Shown here: in pieces, positions 55,116-63,974 of the stretch
Numbering within the stretch: the stretch's first letter is position 1
Layout of the letters: every line of letters begins with the position of its first letter
Assembly (NCBI GenBank): GCA_965261795.1
Contig: OZ253476.1
Coordinates: forward strand, 4,340,001-4,404,000
DNA length: 64,000 nt
Origin: CBDCFV01 sp965261795
GTDB taxonomy: Bacteria > Chloroflexota > Dehalococcoidia > Lucifugimonadales > UBA3495
Reading direction: 5' to 3'
Translations under genes and position numbers: made by a program
The notes under the pieces: generated by a model
Database searches by the model: none
The model's input: only the letters and a program-made list of their open reading frames with translations
What the model was told of the DNA's origin: nothing

Positions 55116-56012
55116 ATGTCAATCAACACCCCGGACCAACACGCCATCGCCATCGCACGGGCTGTCCAGGAAAAGGTAGCCCCAGACATGGTAATCCTGT
55201 TTGGCTCCCGATCCACCGGACGGCACCACGAACATTCCGACGTTGACCTTCTGGTAGTTACCAAGGACGAGAGTCAATTGAGCGCCGGATTGAACGCATA
55301 TCACATCAACCAAGACTATCTGAAGGTCAAGCCGCCCAGATTGGAAATCGGCGTTATCCGGATGACTAGAAAGGATTTCGACTACTGCCGCCGCGCCAAC
55401 CAGCACATCGCGGGGCAAGCCGCCCGTTACGGGATAATACTGAACGACGAAACACTCGGCCGTCCGCCGGACTATGACGACGGCTACCCTGGACATTGGG
55501 CTGAAACAAGACGCCGCATCGAAAACGCCGAAAAATACAACTACAGTTTCAACGACTTGGTTGCCTCAAACTACTGGAACCAGGACGTGATAGGTTTCCT
55601 TGCCCAGCAGGCCGTTGAAAACGCATTGAAGGGCTGGCTGTCGGCCCACAACGACGACAGGACTTTCGGACATAACCTCATATCGCTTTGGAGAGACATC
55701 CAAAACATTGAGGACTGGTCCAACCCGGAACTTCGTCGCGTCTATTCGCCTGTGTCGGAGTTGTTCAACCTTGTAGAGTATGAAGACCCCAACCGTCCCG
55801 ATGAAGAATGCGACTGGCTCACCAACTACGGCGTTTTATACCGCTACGCGGGAAGTTCGTACCACATGAGCCGACACGAACGGCTGACTCTAAGAGAAAA
55901 TGTCAACGCCGCAGTCGCCGCGATAGTCGAAAGAGTCCACGCCATCAGCGGGACCACCGAGTCGGACGTCTACCCGGAAGGAATCAAGCCCTGGGACGTT
56001 ATCCCGGAGTGA
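55116..56012 (+). CDS. Fused MNT nucleotidyltransferase-HEPN protein
   Basis: The 298-residue protein joins two modules usually split between partner genes. The N-terminal minimal nucleotidyltransferase shows GSRSTG from Gly30 and the catalytic Asp pair Asp42/Asp44 (SDVDL). The C-terminal HEPN domain (residues about 140-280) has AEKYNYSFNDLVASNYW and the RNase motif R243-x6-H250 (RYAGSSYH). In MNT-HEPN toxin-antitoxin pairs the MNT AMPylates or otherwise blocks the HEPN RNase. A fusion might be self-regulated. The nearest genes are SDRs. Longer upstream frames are shadows of the SDR. Confidence 0.82.
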   Translation: MSINTPDQHAIAIARAVQEKVAPDMVILFGSRSTGRHHEHSDVDLLVVTKDESQLSAGLNAYHINQDYLKVKPPRLEIGVIRMTRKDFDYCRRANQHIAGQAARYGIILNDETLGRPPDYDDGYPGHWAETRRRIENAEKYNYSFNDLVASNYWNQDVIGFLAQQAVENALKGWLSAHNDDRTFGHNLISLWRDIQNIEDWSNPELRRVYSPVSELFNLVEYEDPNRPDEECDWLTNYGVLYRYAGSSYHMSRHERLTLRENVNAAVAAIVERVHAISGTTESDVYPEGIKPWDVIPE

Positions 56013-56127
56013 CGGAGCACACTGTTGAACAAACGCGGCTGTTTCCGCGGCGGCGAACTACTACGGCTCCCGCACCGTTACAAATTGATGCGGCCAAGAA
56101 TCGTCCAGGAGTTATTGCACAGCCCCG

Positions 56128-56943
56128 ATGAATAAGTTGAACGGACAAGTGGCCCTTGTCACCGGCGCGGGCCGCATGAGGGGCATCGGGCGCGCCGCCG
56201 CGCTGGCCTTGGCCCGGGAGGGCGCGAATGTCGTGGTAACCGGCACTGGGCGTGACCCGGCGACCTATCCCCACGACGAGCAGGCCGCCGGTTGGCGGGA
56301 CGTGGACAGCGTAGCCCAGGAGATTACCGAGATGGGCCGCGAGGCTTTGGCGCTGGTCGCCGACGTCACCAAGGGCGACCAAGTCCAAGCCATGGTGGAC
56401 CGGACGGTGGAACGATTCGGCCGTGTCGATATCCTGGTTAACAACGCCAGCGCCCCCAGGCTGGCGGCGTGGGCCCAGCTCAAGGACCTGTCGGAGGACG
56501 CTTGGCGCAGTGTATTGGATATCAAGGTCACCGGGGCCTTTCTCTGCACTCAAGCGGTGGTCAAAGAGTTCCTCAAGCAGGAGACCGGAGGCAGCATAGT
56601 CAACGTTATCTCCGTTGAGGCCAAGATCGCCCGCGCTGCCGACGTGGCCTACGCCACCGCCAGCGGCGCCCTGTACACATTCACCGGCAAAGCGGGCCGC
56701 GCCCTTGCGCCCCACGGCATCAGGGTAAACGCGGTCAGTCCGGGCACCACTGATACCGCCCGCAACGACGCGCTCTACGGCTATCCCCGTAGCCAGGAGT
56801 GGCACGACCGTTTACAAACGATCCCCTTGGGGCGGGCCGGTACCCCAGAGGAAATAGGCAACGTAATTGCGTGGCTGTGCAGCAAAGACGCCGGGTTTAT
56901 AGTGGGGCAATGTATTGAAATGGACGGCGGCCAAGCCACCTGA
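56128..56943 (+). CDS. Short-chain dehydrogenase/reductase
   Basis: The 271-residue SDR has an extended cofactor loop TGAGRMRGIGRAAA, then GTGRDP, ADVTKGDQV, NNASAPR, a catalytic Ser/Tyr region with YATASGALYTFTGKAG, and SPGTTDTARN. The Tyr-x-x-x-Lys spacing is unusual: VAYATASGA has no Lys four residues after the Tyr, so the active site is atypical and the protein may be inactive or divergent. The last segment KDAGFIVGQCIEMDGG is normal. No strong ribosome site is seen before ATG 56128. Confidence 0.82.
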   Translation: MNKLNGQVALVTGAGRMRGIGRAAALALAREGANVVVTGTGRDPATYPHDEQAAGWRDVDSVAQEITEMGREALALVADVTKGDQVQAMVDRTVERFGRVDILVNNASAPRLAAWAQLKDLSEDAWRSVLDIKVTGAFLCTQAVVKEFLKQETGGSIVNVISVEAKIARAADVAYATASGALYTFTGKAGRALAPHGIRVNAVSPGTTDTARNDALYGYPRSQEWHDRLQTIPLGRAGTPEEIGNVIAWLCSKDAGFIVGQCIEMDGGQAT

Positions 56944-56982
56944 GCCATCAAAGTTGGAATGGTCTTACGGAGGAAGCAGGCA

Positions 56983-57447
56983 ATGAGTTTAGAGGACATC
57001 GAAAGAAGGCTTCGAGCCTTGGAAGACGTAGAGGAGATCAAGCGGCTCAAGGCGCGCTACTGCACCTACTGCGACGATAGCTATGACGCCGACAAGATAG
57101 CCAGCCTGTTCGTCGAGGACGCCGTTTGGGATGGCGGCATCCGGGGCAAGGCTGAAGGACGGGATGGAATCCGCAACTTTTTCGTCAACGCTTCAAAGAG
57201 GCTGCCCTTCGCCATCCACATGGTGATGAACCCACTCATCGAGGTGAATGGAGACTCCGCCACCGGCATCTGGTACCTGTTCCAAGCGTGCACCTACGCC
57301 GACGGCAACCGGGCGGTATGGGGCTCGGCCCGGTACGACGAGGAGTACGTCAGGGTAAACGGCGTCTGGATGTTCAAACACCTGAAGCTGACTTCCCACT
57401 TCTGGACTCCCTTCGATGAAGGGTGGGCCAAGGCCCAGTTCGTGTAG
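56983..57447 (+). CDS. SnoaL-like polyketide cyclase/NTF2-fold protein
   Basis: The 154-residue protein has the SnoaL/NTF2-like cone fold: the N-terminal helix EDIERRLRALEDVEEIKRLK, then YCTYCDDSYDADKIASLF, DAVWDG, and the late VWMFKHLKLTSHFWTPF. Such proteins cyclise, isomerise or dehydrate small hydrophobic molecules, or have no known substrate. ATG 56983 follows GGAGGAAG. It sits between two SDR genes, so the three may act on related compounds. Confidence 0.8.
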   Translation: MSLEDIERRLRALEDVEEIKRLKARYCTYCDDSYDADKIASLFVEDAVWDGGIRGKAEGRDGIRNFFVNASKRLPFAIHMVMNPLIEVNGDSATGIWYLFQACTYADGNRAVWGSARYDEEYVRVNGVWMFKHLKLTSHFWTPFDEGWAKAQFV

Positions 57448-57458
57448 GCAGGTTGGTC

Positions 57459-58241
57459 ATGGGTCAGATGGATGGAATGGTCGCGATAGTCACCGGCGCA
57501 AGCAGGGGATTGGGAAGGGCGATTGCCAAGGAGTACGCTAAGGAAGGCGCAAGTGTGGTCATTTGCGCCCGCAGCCAGTCCCCAACCGGCTTGGCCGGGA
57601 CCCTAGAAGAGACTACCAAAGACATCAGGGATGCCGGCGGAGAGGTCCTTGCCACCAACTGCGACGTAACCGACGAGTCCCAAGTCCAGGAAATGGTCCG
57701 GCTAGCAATGGAGCGCTACGGCAAGATCGACGTGCTCTTCAACAACGCCGGCACGATGGTGCTGGGGGAGTCGATTCTGGAAATCGATCCCGGCCGCTGG
57801 GAGCAACTGATGCGGGTCAACGTAACCGGCCCCTACTTGTGCAGCCGGACTGTGCTGCCGGTAATGATGGAGCAGCGGCGGGGCAGCATCATTAACATAG
57901 GTTCCAGAATGGCCACCGACCCCAACCAAGGCGGCGGCGTACTCTACAGCGCCAGCAAAGCGGCGGTCCAGATGTTCAGCCTCTGCTTGGCCGACGAAGT
58001 GCGGGAACACAACATCGCGGTGAACATCCTCAGCCCCGGCGCTCTGCGGAGTGAGGGCTCCGCGGCAATCCCATGGACGCAACGCGACTGGCACGAACGG
58101 GTAGACCCCAGCGCCGTTGGGCCTTCCGCGGTTTACCTGGCCCTGCAGGACGCCAGCACCTTTACCGGGCAACTGGCGGCCCGCGCCGAGTTCGGCGTGA
58201 CTTGGGGACCGGGCGTCGAGGGCCGTCCTTCCTCATCCTGA
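57459..58241 (+). CDS. Short-chain dehydrogenase/reductase
   Basis: The 260-residue classical SDR has TGASRGLGRAIA, CARSQ in beta-2, NNAGTMV, NIGSRMA and YSASKAA with the Tyr and Lys. The Arg after beta-2 (ICARSQ) favours NADP. ATG 57459 follows AGGTTGG. It is preceded by the SnoaL-like gene (11 bases) and ends at 58241; the C-terminus is somewhat variable, with WGPGVEGRPSS. Fourth SDR in the window. Confidence 0.9.
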   Translation: MGQMDGMVAIVTGASRGLGRAIAKEYAKEGASVVICARSQSPTGLAGTLEETTKDIRDAGGEVLATNCDVTDESQVQEMVRLAMERYGKIDVLFNNAGTMVLGESILEIDPGRWEQLMRVNVTGPYLCSRTVLPVMMEQRRGSIINIGSRMATDPNQGGGVLYSASKAAVQMFSLCLADEVREHNIAVNILSPGALRSEGSAAIPWTQRDWHERVDPSAVGPSAVYLALQDASTFTGQLAARAEFGVTWGPGVEGRPSSS

Positions 58242-58278
58242 ACCTTCTCTCAAATGGGAACGGACCTCAGAACCTCCT

Positions 58279-58905
58279 CTAACCCTTGTTGCCGAACCGG
58301 TTGTAGGAAGTGACCTCCGCGGCAGGTTTCCTGTTGGTGGGGCCGAAGCGGCCTCTCGGGTATCCCAAGGGCGTGAGGCAGACCGTTTCGATGTGGTCCG
58401 GGATGTCCAGCCACTCCTTGATTTTCTCCTCTTCCCGGATATGGGTGGTGGTGATTCTGGTTCCCAAGCCGAGGGCTTGAGCCGCGAGGAACAAGTTCTG
58501 CACCGCAAGCCAGACGGATGAGGCGTAGCGGCCCCGTTCTATGGGTTCTCCTTCGGGCCGGTTCATGTAGCCAACCGAGTGGTCGGCGCAAATGAGTATC
58601 ATCGCCGGCACTTCAGGCATGTGGTTAGCCAAGTACCGGGCGGCGGTGTAAGCGGGGGACTCATTGGGGGATGGAGTGTGCCCCTGCGATCCCAGCCACA
58701 GGTCCCGGTACAGGCCGCCTACCTTGGCGATCAACTCAGGGTCGGTGATGGCAATGAAGTGCCACGGCTGGGTGTTTCCTCCGCTGGGCGCCTTGGTGGC
58801 GGCGTCAATGATTTTGTCGATAGCCTCCATGGGCACCGGGTCGCGCCGGTACCGGGTGATTTGCCGCTGGTTATAGATTGTGTCGAACAGTCCAATCTCC
58901 GCCAT
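58279..58905 (-). CDS. Nitroreductase-family flavoprotein
   Basis: The 208-residue FMN protein has RQITRYRRDPVPMEAIDKIIDAA, the FMN-contact APSGGNTQPWHFI, and the C-terminal GLGTRITTTH, PLGYPRG and later residues typical of the nitroreductase/BluB-like group. Members reduce nitro groups, quinones or flavins, or dehalogenate. The start is ATG 58905 with GGAGGACAAGT upstream; the frame extending to 58986 is not needed. Confidence 0.87.
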   Translation of the reverse strand: MAEIGLFDTIYNQRQITRYRRDPVPMEAIDKIIDAATKAPSGGNTQPWHFIAITDPELIAKVGGLYRDLWLGSQGHTPSPNESPAYTAARYLANHMPEVPAMILICADHSVGYMNRPEGEPIERGRYASSVWLAVQNLFLAAQALGLGTRITTTHIREEEKIKEWLDIPDHIETVCLTPLGYPRGRFGPTNRKPAAEVTSYNRFGNKG

Positions 58906-59012
58906 TACTTGTCCTCCATCTTCGATAATTGGCCGGTTGACGCCAAGGGTAAAGGCTTGGAATTGCGCAAGACACCAACCCACCATGTGCTTGGTTATTT
59001 AACTGGCCGGGG

Positions 59013-60428
59013 TTAAATCGGCGGACGGCGAGTGTACCAGCGGTTTACCTGCTCGTAGGCATGGCCCACGCGCAGCACCGTTTCTTCATCGAAGGGCCGG
59101 CCGACGATTTGAAGGCCCAAGGGCAGGTTGTTTGAGTTGAAGCCGCACAGCACAGAGAGGGCGGGCACACCCGCCAGATTGAACGGCCCGGTGAAGCTGA
59201 TCCGCCCAGCCAAGTCCGCCATCGCCTGCTCCTTGCTCTGTACGCCGGGCACGGACTCCACCGGCAAAGCGGCGAAAGGCCCGGTGGGCAGGACGATAAC
59301 ATCCACCTTTTCCAGGACTGCAAGCACCTGCTCGCGCAACAACGCTCTCAATTTTTGGGCCTTGTAGTACATCAAGGAGGGAATCAAGCTTCCTGTCAGG
59401 AACCTGATGCGGTTGTTGGGGTCGAAGTCTTGGAAGTTGGTCACAAATGCCTCCCGGTGCAGGGCCGACCATTCCACGCCGATGATAGCCATGGACAAAG
59501 CGCCGGCATCCTTTGCCAGCGGTATATGCACGTCCTCGACGGTAGCTCCAAGCTCGCCCAACTCGGATATGGCCTTGGAAACGGCCTCACCGAATTCCTT
59601 CTCCATCAAGTCCGACTCCAACCTGTCTCGCAACACCCCCACCCGCAGGCCGTTGATGTCGCCGGTCAGGCCGGCACGATAGTCGGGGACTGACGCATTC
59701 CAAGTGTAAGGGTCCTTGTCGTCGCGTCCCGCAATAGCGGCGAAGGTTATCGCGGCGTCTTCTACAGTGCGGGAGATGGGCCCTACGGTATCCATCGACC
59801 ACGAACCGCCCAGGACGCCGTGGCGGCTCACGCGACCCCAAGTCGGCCTCAAGCCAGCCAGGCCGCTCCAATTTGCTGGAGTCCGTATTGAGCCGCCGGT
59901 GTCCTCGCCCAAGGACGTGGCGCACAGGAACGCGGCTGTCGCCGCGCCGGAACCGCTGCTGGAAGTACCGGGATTGCGACTCAAGTCCCACGGGTTGCGG
60001 GGCGTGCCGTAGGGATGGTCGTAAATCCCGGCCATGGCGAACTCGCTCATGTTCAGCTTGCCCAGGATAACGGACCCGGCCTCCTTCAATTTGGTGACAA
60101 CCGTTGCGTCCTCTTCAGGCACGAAATCGGCCAACACCCTCGCCCCACCGGTTGTTCGCACACCCTTGGTATAGAACTGGTCCTTGACCGCGACCGGCGC
60201 GCCGTGCATTGGCCCCCGGTAGTTGCCTCGGGCGATTTCCTGCTCCGCCTGCCTCGCGGCGGCCAGGGCATCGTCCGCAGTCACCGTTATGTACGAGTTG
60301 AGCTTGTCGTCGATTTCACTGATCCGGGCCAGATAAGCCTCCGTCGCTTCGACGGGCGACACTTCTTTGCGCTCAATCAACCCGGAAAGCTCCGTTAAGG
60401 TAAGGAACGGTATGTCCCGACGGTCCAT
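59013..60428 (-). CDS. Amidase signature family hydrolase, GatA-like
   Basis: The 471-residue protein has the amidase signature catalytic triad: Lys in PVAVKDQF, cis-Ser and Ser nucleophile in GTSSSGSGAA...LGEDTGGSIRTPA. The N-terminal EVSPVEATEAYLARI and central domain fit GatA. It hydrolyses an amide or, if part of GatCAB, amidates tRNA. No gatB is present; a 60-residue GatC/AtzG-like gene is at 61637-61819 on the other strand, so a stand-alone amidase is more likely. The ribosome site AGGAGG is close to the ATG. Confidence 0.86.
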   Translation of the reverse strand: MDRRDIPFLTLTELSGLIERKEVSPVEATEAYLARISEIDDKLNSYITVTADDALAAARQAEQEIARGNYRGPMHGAPVAVKDQFYTKGVRTTGGARVLADFVPEEDATVVTKLKEAGSVILGKLNMSEFAMAGIYDHPYGTPRNPWDLSRNPGTSSSGSGAATAAFLCATSLGEDTGGSIRTPANWSGLAGLRPTWGRVSRHGVLGGSWSMDTVGPISRTVEDAAITFAAIAGRDDKDPYTWNASVPDYRAGLTGDINGLRVGVLRDRLESDLMEKEFGEAVSKAISELGELGATVEDVHIPLAKDAGALSMAIIGVEWSALHREAFVTNFQDFDPNNRIRFLTGSLIPSLMYYKAQKLRALLREQVLAVLEKVDVIVLPTGPFAALPVESVPGVQSKEQAMADLAGRISFTGPFNLAGVPALSVLCGFNSNNLPLGLQIVGRPFDEETVLRVGHAYEQVNRWYTRRPPI

Positions 60429-60604
60429 GCGTTTCCTCCTGAAACCAAATACGCCCTGAAAGTGTGAGCCTCGGTTCGTGGATGAAGTATACTAGAATCC
60501 CAGCTCAGTCCCACCACCCAAGAACGAGCGGACCGGGTTTCGGGTCGAAGATAATCCCCAAGCTGCCGGGGGGCAGATTCTACTAACGGGAACAGGGAGG
60601 AGAA

Positions 60605-60982
60605 ATGGCGACAGTTTTAGACCACACCATCGTACCTGTTCAGGACCGCCAGAGGTCCGTAGATTTCTATACCCGCATATTCGGATTCGACGACTTGGGA
60701 GAAGTTGGGCCGTTCCTGGCAGTCAGGGTCAATGACACCCTGAACTTCGACTTCAGGCAGTCGGATGACTTCCGCAACATACATTATGCGTTTGCTATGG
60801 AGTCCGACGAATTCGAGGCGGCCTTTGCCAGAATCAAGGAGTCCGGAATTCCCTACGGCGACAGCCCCAGAGAACAGGACAACATGAAAGGCCCGGGAAT
60901 GACCACCGGGGCCAAGGGTATTGGGAAGGCGGTCTATTTCAAGGACCCCGACGGGCACGTTCTGGAAATAAAGACCTACTGA
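60605..60982 (+). CDS. VOC-family protein
   Basis: The 125-residue single-domain protein shows VLDHTIVPVQDRQRSVDFYTRIFGF, a central NIHYAFAMESDEFEAAFARI and FKDPDGHVLEIKTY at the end with the terminal Glu ligand. It is a typical small VOC protein, glyoxalase or dioxygenase-like, function unknown. The ribosome site is GGAGGAG. Third VOC gene in the window. Confidence 0.84.
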   Translation: MATVLDHTIVPVQDRQRSVDFYTRIFGFDDLGEVGPFLAVRVNDTLNFDFRQSDDFRNIHYAFAMESDEFEAAFARIKESGIPYGDSPREQDNMKGPGMTTGAKGIGKAVYFKDPDGHVLEIKTY

Positions 60983-61017
60983 CCGTACCGGGGTCCGGTC
61001 GGTAGGAACAGCGATAG

Positions 61018-61062
61018 ACCCCCGCCTTCGCGGGAGTGACGGTTTAGTTAGCGGGAGTGACG
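61018..61062. repeat. Palindromic repeat with partial tandem duplication
   Basis: CCCCCGCCTTCGCGGGAGTGACGG, then a second GCGGGAGTGACGG. Same family as the repeats at 16494 and 26488. Confidence 0.6.
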
Positions 61063-61119
61063 GTGTGAGGCCGGAGGCAAATTCGTTAAGCAAGCCTCCG
61101 GCCACGAGCGGGTGGCCGT

Positions 61120-61410
61120 TTAGCGGATAGGCACGTCGGCGTGCAGGTGACCGTCTTGCACGGTGACCTCGTATGACCACATTTTCGAGTTAGGCCCGTT
61201 GATGCACACGCCGTCTTTCTGCTCGAACCGCCATCCGTGGTCCGGGCAGAGGAAAGTTGTGCCCCAGTCCACTACCTCGCCGCCTTGGTGTGGGCAAATG
61301 GCGGACAACAGCTTGTAGCCGTCGTCGTTGCGAAGAAGGAAGAAAGGCCAGTCTTTCAGGTAGAGTTGGGCCGGAAATTTGGTGAAACTCGACTCGGAAC
61401 CAAGATCCAT
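61120..61410 (-). CDS. Small Rieske [2Fe-2S] protein
   Basis: The 96-residue protein has CPHQGGE and CPDHGW, the Rieske cluster motifs, and little else. It is a shorter relative of the protein at 9096-9464, lacking its first 30 residues. A ferredoxin-like electron carrier to an oxygenase is likely. The start at ATG 61410 has no strong ribosome site. Confidence 0.82.
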   Translation of the reverse strand: MDLGSESSFTKFPAQLYLKDWPFFLLRNDDGYKLLSAICPHQGGEVVDWGTTFLCPDHGWRFEQKDGVCINGPNSKMWSYEVTVQDGHLHADVPIR

Positions 61411-61636
61411 ATCTATCGCTCACTGGTGGAAGATTCGTCGCAGGCCATCACGTACGCCCGCCGCAGCTCTGTCCCCGGTAGTATAACGAAGCGCGGTTGG
61501 CTGCTCAAGTGACGCTGGCCGCAGGCTGTAACGATAATCGTTGCGCCCGCCACAGGGCAGCCTTTCTTCTTGACGAATCGCCGTGTTTCTTGCAACATAG
61601 GCTCGAACCCATCCTTGAGACCTTGCGGAGGAAATC

Positions 61637-61819
61637 ATGCCTGACCTGACAAAGGATGAAGTAAAGGCGCTGGGGCACGCGGTGGGCTTGGAAATAGACG
61701 ACCCTGAGCTGACCGAAGTGACCTATAGCCTCAACGCCATGCTGGAGTCGCTGAATGCCATCAACCCCCCGGGACTGGACAGCGTGGAGCCCCTTCCAAT
61801 CATAATTCCACCTCCGTAG
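61637..61819 (+). CDS. GatC/AtzG-like small subunit
   Basis: The 60-residue protein resembles GatC or the AtzG/DUF4089 accessory of amidases: it starts with LTKDEVKALGHAVGLEIDD and contains LNAMLESLNAINPPGLDSVEPL. GatC proteins stabilise GatA-type amidases. An amidase is about 1.2 kb upstream on the opposite strand. It is shorter than a typical GatC (about 95 residues), ending at a Pro-rich IIIPPP. The start has GCGGAGGAA upstream. Confidence 0.65.
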   Translation: MPDLTKDEVKALGHAVGLEIDDPELTEVTYSLNAMLESLNAINPPGLDSVEPLPIIIPPP

Positions 61820-61915
61820 TCTTCTATTCCTGCGGCACATCTCATAATACTGGCTTCATAACCTTACCGAGTACGGCGCGGATATGAGCGCCGTTGCGAA
61901 ACAAGGAGGCCGATA

Positions 61916-62923
61916 ATGTCGCAAGACCGGACTCAAAACCGCAGGCTCTACATCGGTATGCACGACGGAGTTTGCACCGTTATCACGGATGACCAAGGCA
62001 AAACGTGGCAACAGGGGCCTGTAACGGCCTTGCCTCACGCGGCGGCCCGGTTGACATCCAGCCCGGTGAACCCGAATCGGGCCTACTTGGCGGCATACGA
62101 GGCAGGCGTCTACCGGACGGACGACGGCGGGCTGACTTGGAAACACCTTGGCTCTTACCCCACCGACTATGCTCACAGCGTATTGGCCCACCCTTCCGAA
62201 GCGGAAACGGTGTACGCGGGCAGCGAACCCGCAGCTTTATTCCGGTCCTCGAACGGCGGCGATAGCTGGGAGGAATGTCCCGGCTTCCGGGCGGTGCCGG
62301 AATCCAGCCAGTGGTACTTCCATTCCGAGACCCGCGATTCTCACGTGCGGGACTTGCGCGTATCGCCCAACGATTCCAACTACCTGTACGCCGGCATTGA
62401 AGTTGGCGGGATGGTACGGTCCCGCGACGGCGGCGTTAGCTGGCAGCAATTGCCTGGCATCGATGACGACATTCATTGCGTGAACCTCAGCGGAGACCGG
62501 CCCAAGAGCGTCTACGTCGCCACGGCTAACGGCCCGTTCCGCACCCACGACGAGGGCGATGGCTGGGAGTTGATAAACGCCGGGTTAGACCGCCGGTACA
62601 CCTTGCACATAGCCGCAGCCCCCGACGACGCTGACTTGGTGCTGGTCACGGTATCCACCAACGCGAGGCGGCAGAACCCGCAGTTCTACCGGTCCACCGA
62701 CGGGGGCAGCCATTGGCAGTTGGTCGAGGCGGTCGGGCAGGGAGAAAACGCGGAGGACATGGTGGTAGCCTTCGAATGGGACCCGCAAGCGCTGGGCCGC
62801 GTTTACGCCGGCACTGACGGCGGTATCCTGTTTTGCAGCCAGGACCGGGGAGAGACTTGGGAGCAGTTGCCGGTGAACCTTAGTTCGGTAGCGGTAGGGG
62901 CGCTGGCGATTGGACTGGGATAA
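61916..62923 (+). CDS. BNR-repeat beta-propeller protein
   Basis: The 335-residue protein carries seven Asp-box/BNR motifs of the S-x-D-x-G-x-x-W type: TDDQGKTW, TDDGGLTW, SSNGGDSW, SRDGGVSW, THDEGDGW, STDGGSHW and SQDRGETW. They imply a seven-bladed propeller like sortilin/Ycf48-type proteins or sialidase relatives, though no catalytic residues of sialidases are seen. No signal peptide is present, so it is probably cytoplasmic. The function is unknown. A terminator follows. Confidence 0.85.
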   Translation: MSQDRTQNRRLYIGMHDGVCTVITDDQGKTWQQGPVTALPHAAARLTSSPVNPNRAYLAAYEAGVYRTDDGGLTWKHLGSYPTDYAHSVLAHPSEAETVYAGSEPAALFRSSNGGDSWEECPGFRAVPESSQWYFHSETRDSHVRDLRVSPNDSNYLYAGIEVGGMVRSRDGGVSWQQLPGIDDDIHCVNLSGDRPKSVYVATANGPFRTHDEGDGWELINAGLDRRYTLHIAAAPDDADLVLVTVSTNARRQNPQFYRSTDGGSHWQLVEAVGQGENAEDMVVAFEWDPQALGRVYAGTDGGILFCSQDRGETWEQLPVNLSSVAVGALAIGLG

Positions 62924-62968
62924 ACCGCTAGTTGGTCCAACTACCGGCAACCAACCGTTGGATAATAA

Positions 62969-62996
62969 AAAGGGGCGGGACTAACCCGCCCTTCTT
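62969..62996 (+). terminator. Intrinsic terminator after BNR protein
   Basis: A 7-bp GC stem GGGCGGG / CCCGCCC (62973-62979 with 62985-62991), with flanking A-T/G-U pairs extending it, is followed by TTCTTAT. The loop is ACTAA. Confidence 0.75.
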
Positions 62997-63051
62997 ATGT
63001 TCCGCGAGGTGCTAGACCTGTTCGGGATACATGTCCGGGGGAGACTATTGT

Positions 63052-63594
63052 ATGGTTAACAACTTTCAACGGGAAGGCTCGGAGTCGAATACTCATGAGG
63101 GCCGTGAGTTTGAAAACACTGCTCAAAAATATTTTCGGAAACAGAAAGTTTTGCTCGAAAAAGGCTACTCTATCCTCATTGGAGTTGCTGACCGGAAGAA
63201 AGGCCGGAAATTTGACTTGGGATCAGACAATCCGAGTGTGCTGGTCGAATGTAAATCTCATAAATGGACATCCGGCGGCCATGTCCCGACCGGTAAAATG
63301 CACATTTGGAACGAGGCCATGTATTACTTTCACCTTGCGCCGCCGGAATACCGCAAAATCCTGTTCGTGCTTCGGGACTACAGCGATAAGAGGGGAGAAA
63401 CCCTAGCACAGTATTACATCAGGAATCGTGGTCACCTGATACCTACGGATGTCGAGATTTTGGAATTTAATGGTGCCGACGACACCGCTGTATGGCTCAG
63501 ACCCGCCCAGAATAAGGTCCGGCCAGAGGTTATGGCCCACTTCCGGGCCAGCTTGGAGAGGAACCGCCGACTTGGACAGTTACTTGCCCAATGA
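63052..63594 (+). CDS. PD-(D/E)xK nuclease-like protein upstream of Doc toxin
   Basis: The 180-residue protein has a plausible restriction-endonuclease-like core: Asp55 (KFDLGSDN), then Glu66-Cys-Lys68 in VLVECKSHKW, with an expected upstream acid (HEGREFENTAQ) and helix. Residues 69-110 hold SGGHVPTGKMHIWNEAMYYF and the C-terminal half is charged. The family is not otherwise recognised. It overlaps the Doc gene by 4 bases (ATGA). Doc toxins usually follow a Phd antitoxin, so this protein occupies the antitoxin position. ATG 63052 follows GGGGGAG; ATG 63031 is upstream of that site. Confidence 0.68.
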   Translation: MVNNFQREGSESNTHEGREFENTAQKYFRKQKVLLEKGYSILIGVADRKKGRKFDLGSDNPSVLVECKSHKWTSGGHVPTGKMHIWNEAMYYFHLAPPEYRKILFVLRDYSDKRGETLAQYYIRNRGHLIPTDVEILEFNGADDTAVWLRPAQNKVRPEVMAHFRASLERNRRLGQLLAQ

Positions 63595-63974
63595 TGCGCC
63601 GGTTTCCAACTATGGAAGAAGCCCTTGCCATGCATGAGGAGTTAATTGACGCCTTTGGCGGCGCGCACGGGGTTCTGGCCTTGGGCGCTTTGGAGGCGGC
63701 CATTCTGAGACCTCAGATTGGCTATTACAATAGCTTGATTGAGGAAGCCGCCGCCATGATGGAAAGCTTGTCCAACAATCACCCATTCATCGACGGCAAC
63801 AAGCGCGTCGCCTTCTTCGTCACTGATGATTTTCTGCGCCTGAACGGGTATTTTATCGACTGTGATAACGATATGGCATACTCGTTCTTCATCAGCCTGT
63901 ACGAATCCAATTCGTTCCGGTTTGATAATCTGGTCCCGTGGCTGGAAGAACACGCCAGCCCTTTGCCCCGCTAA
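63591..63974 (+). CDS. Doc/Fic-family toxin
   Basis: The 127-residue protein carries the Fic/Doc core motif HPFIDGNKR at residues 64-72 and a complete all-helical fold of Doc length. Doc proteins phosphorylate elongation factor Tu; Fic proteins AMPylate other targets. The motif has Asp where Fic often has Asp/Glu and a full GNKR, so it should be active. Start ATG 63591 (or 63594) overlaps the upstream PD-(D/E)xK-like gene. No Phd-like antitoxin is seen near. Confidence 0.88.
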   Translation: MMRRFPTMEEALAMHEELIDAFGGAHGVLALGALEAAILRPQIGYYNSLIEEAAAMMESLSNNHPFIDGNKRVAFFVTDDFLRLNGYFIDCDNDMAYSFFISLYESNSFRFDNLVPWLEEHASPLPR

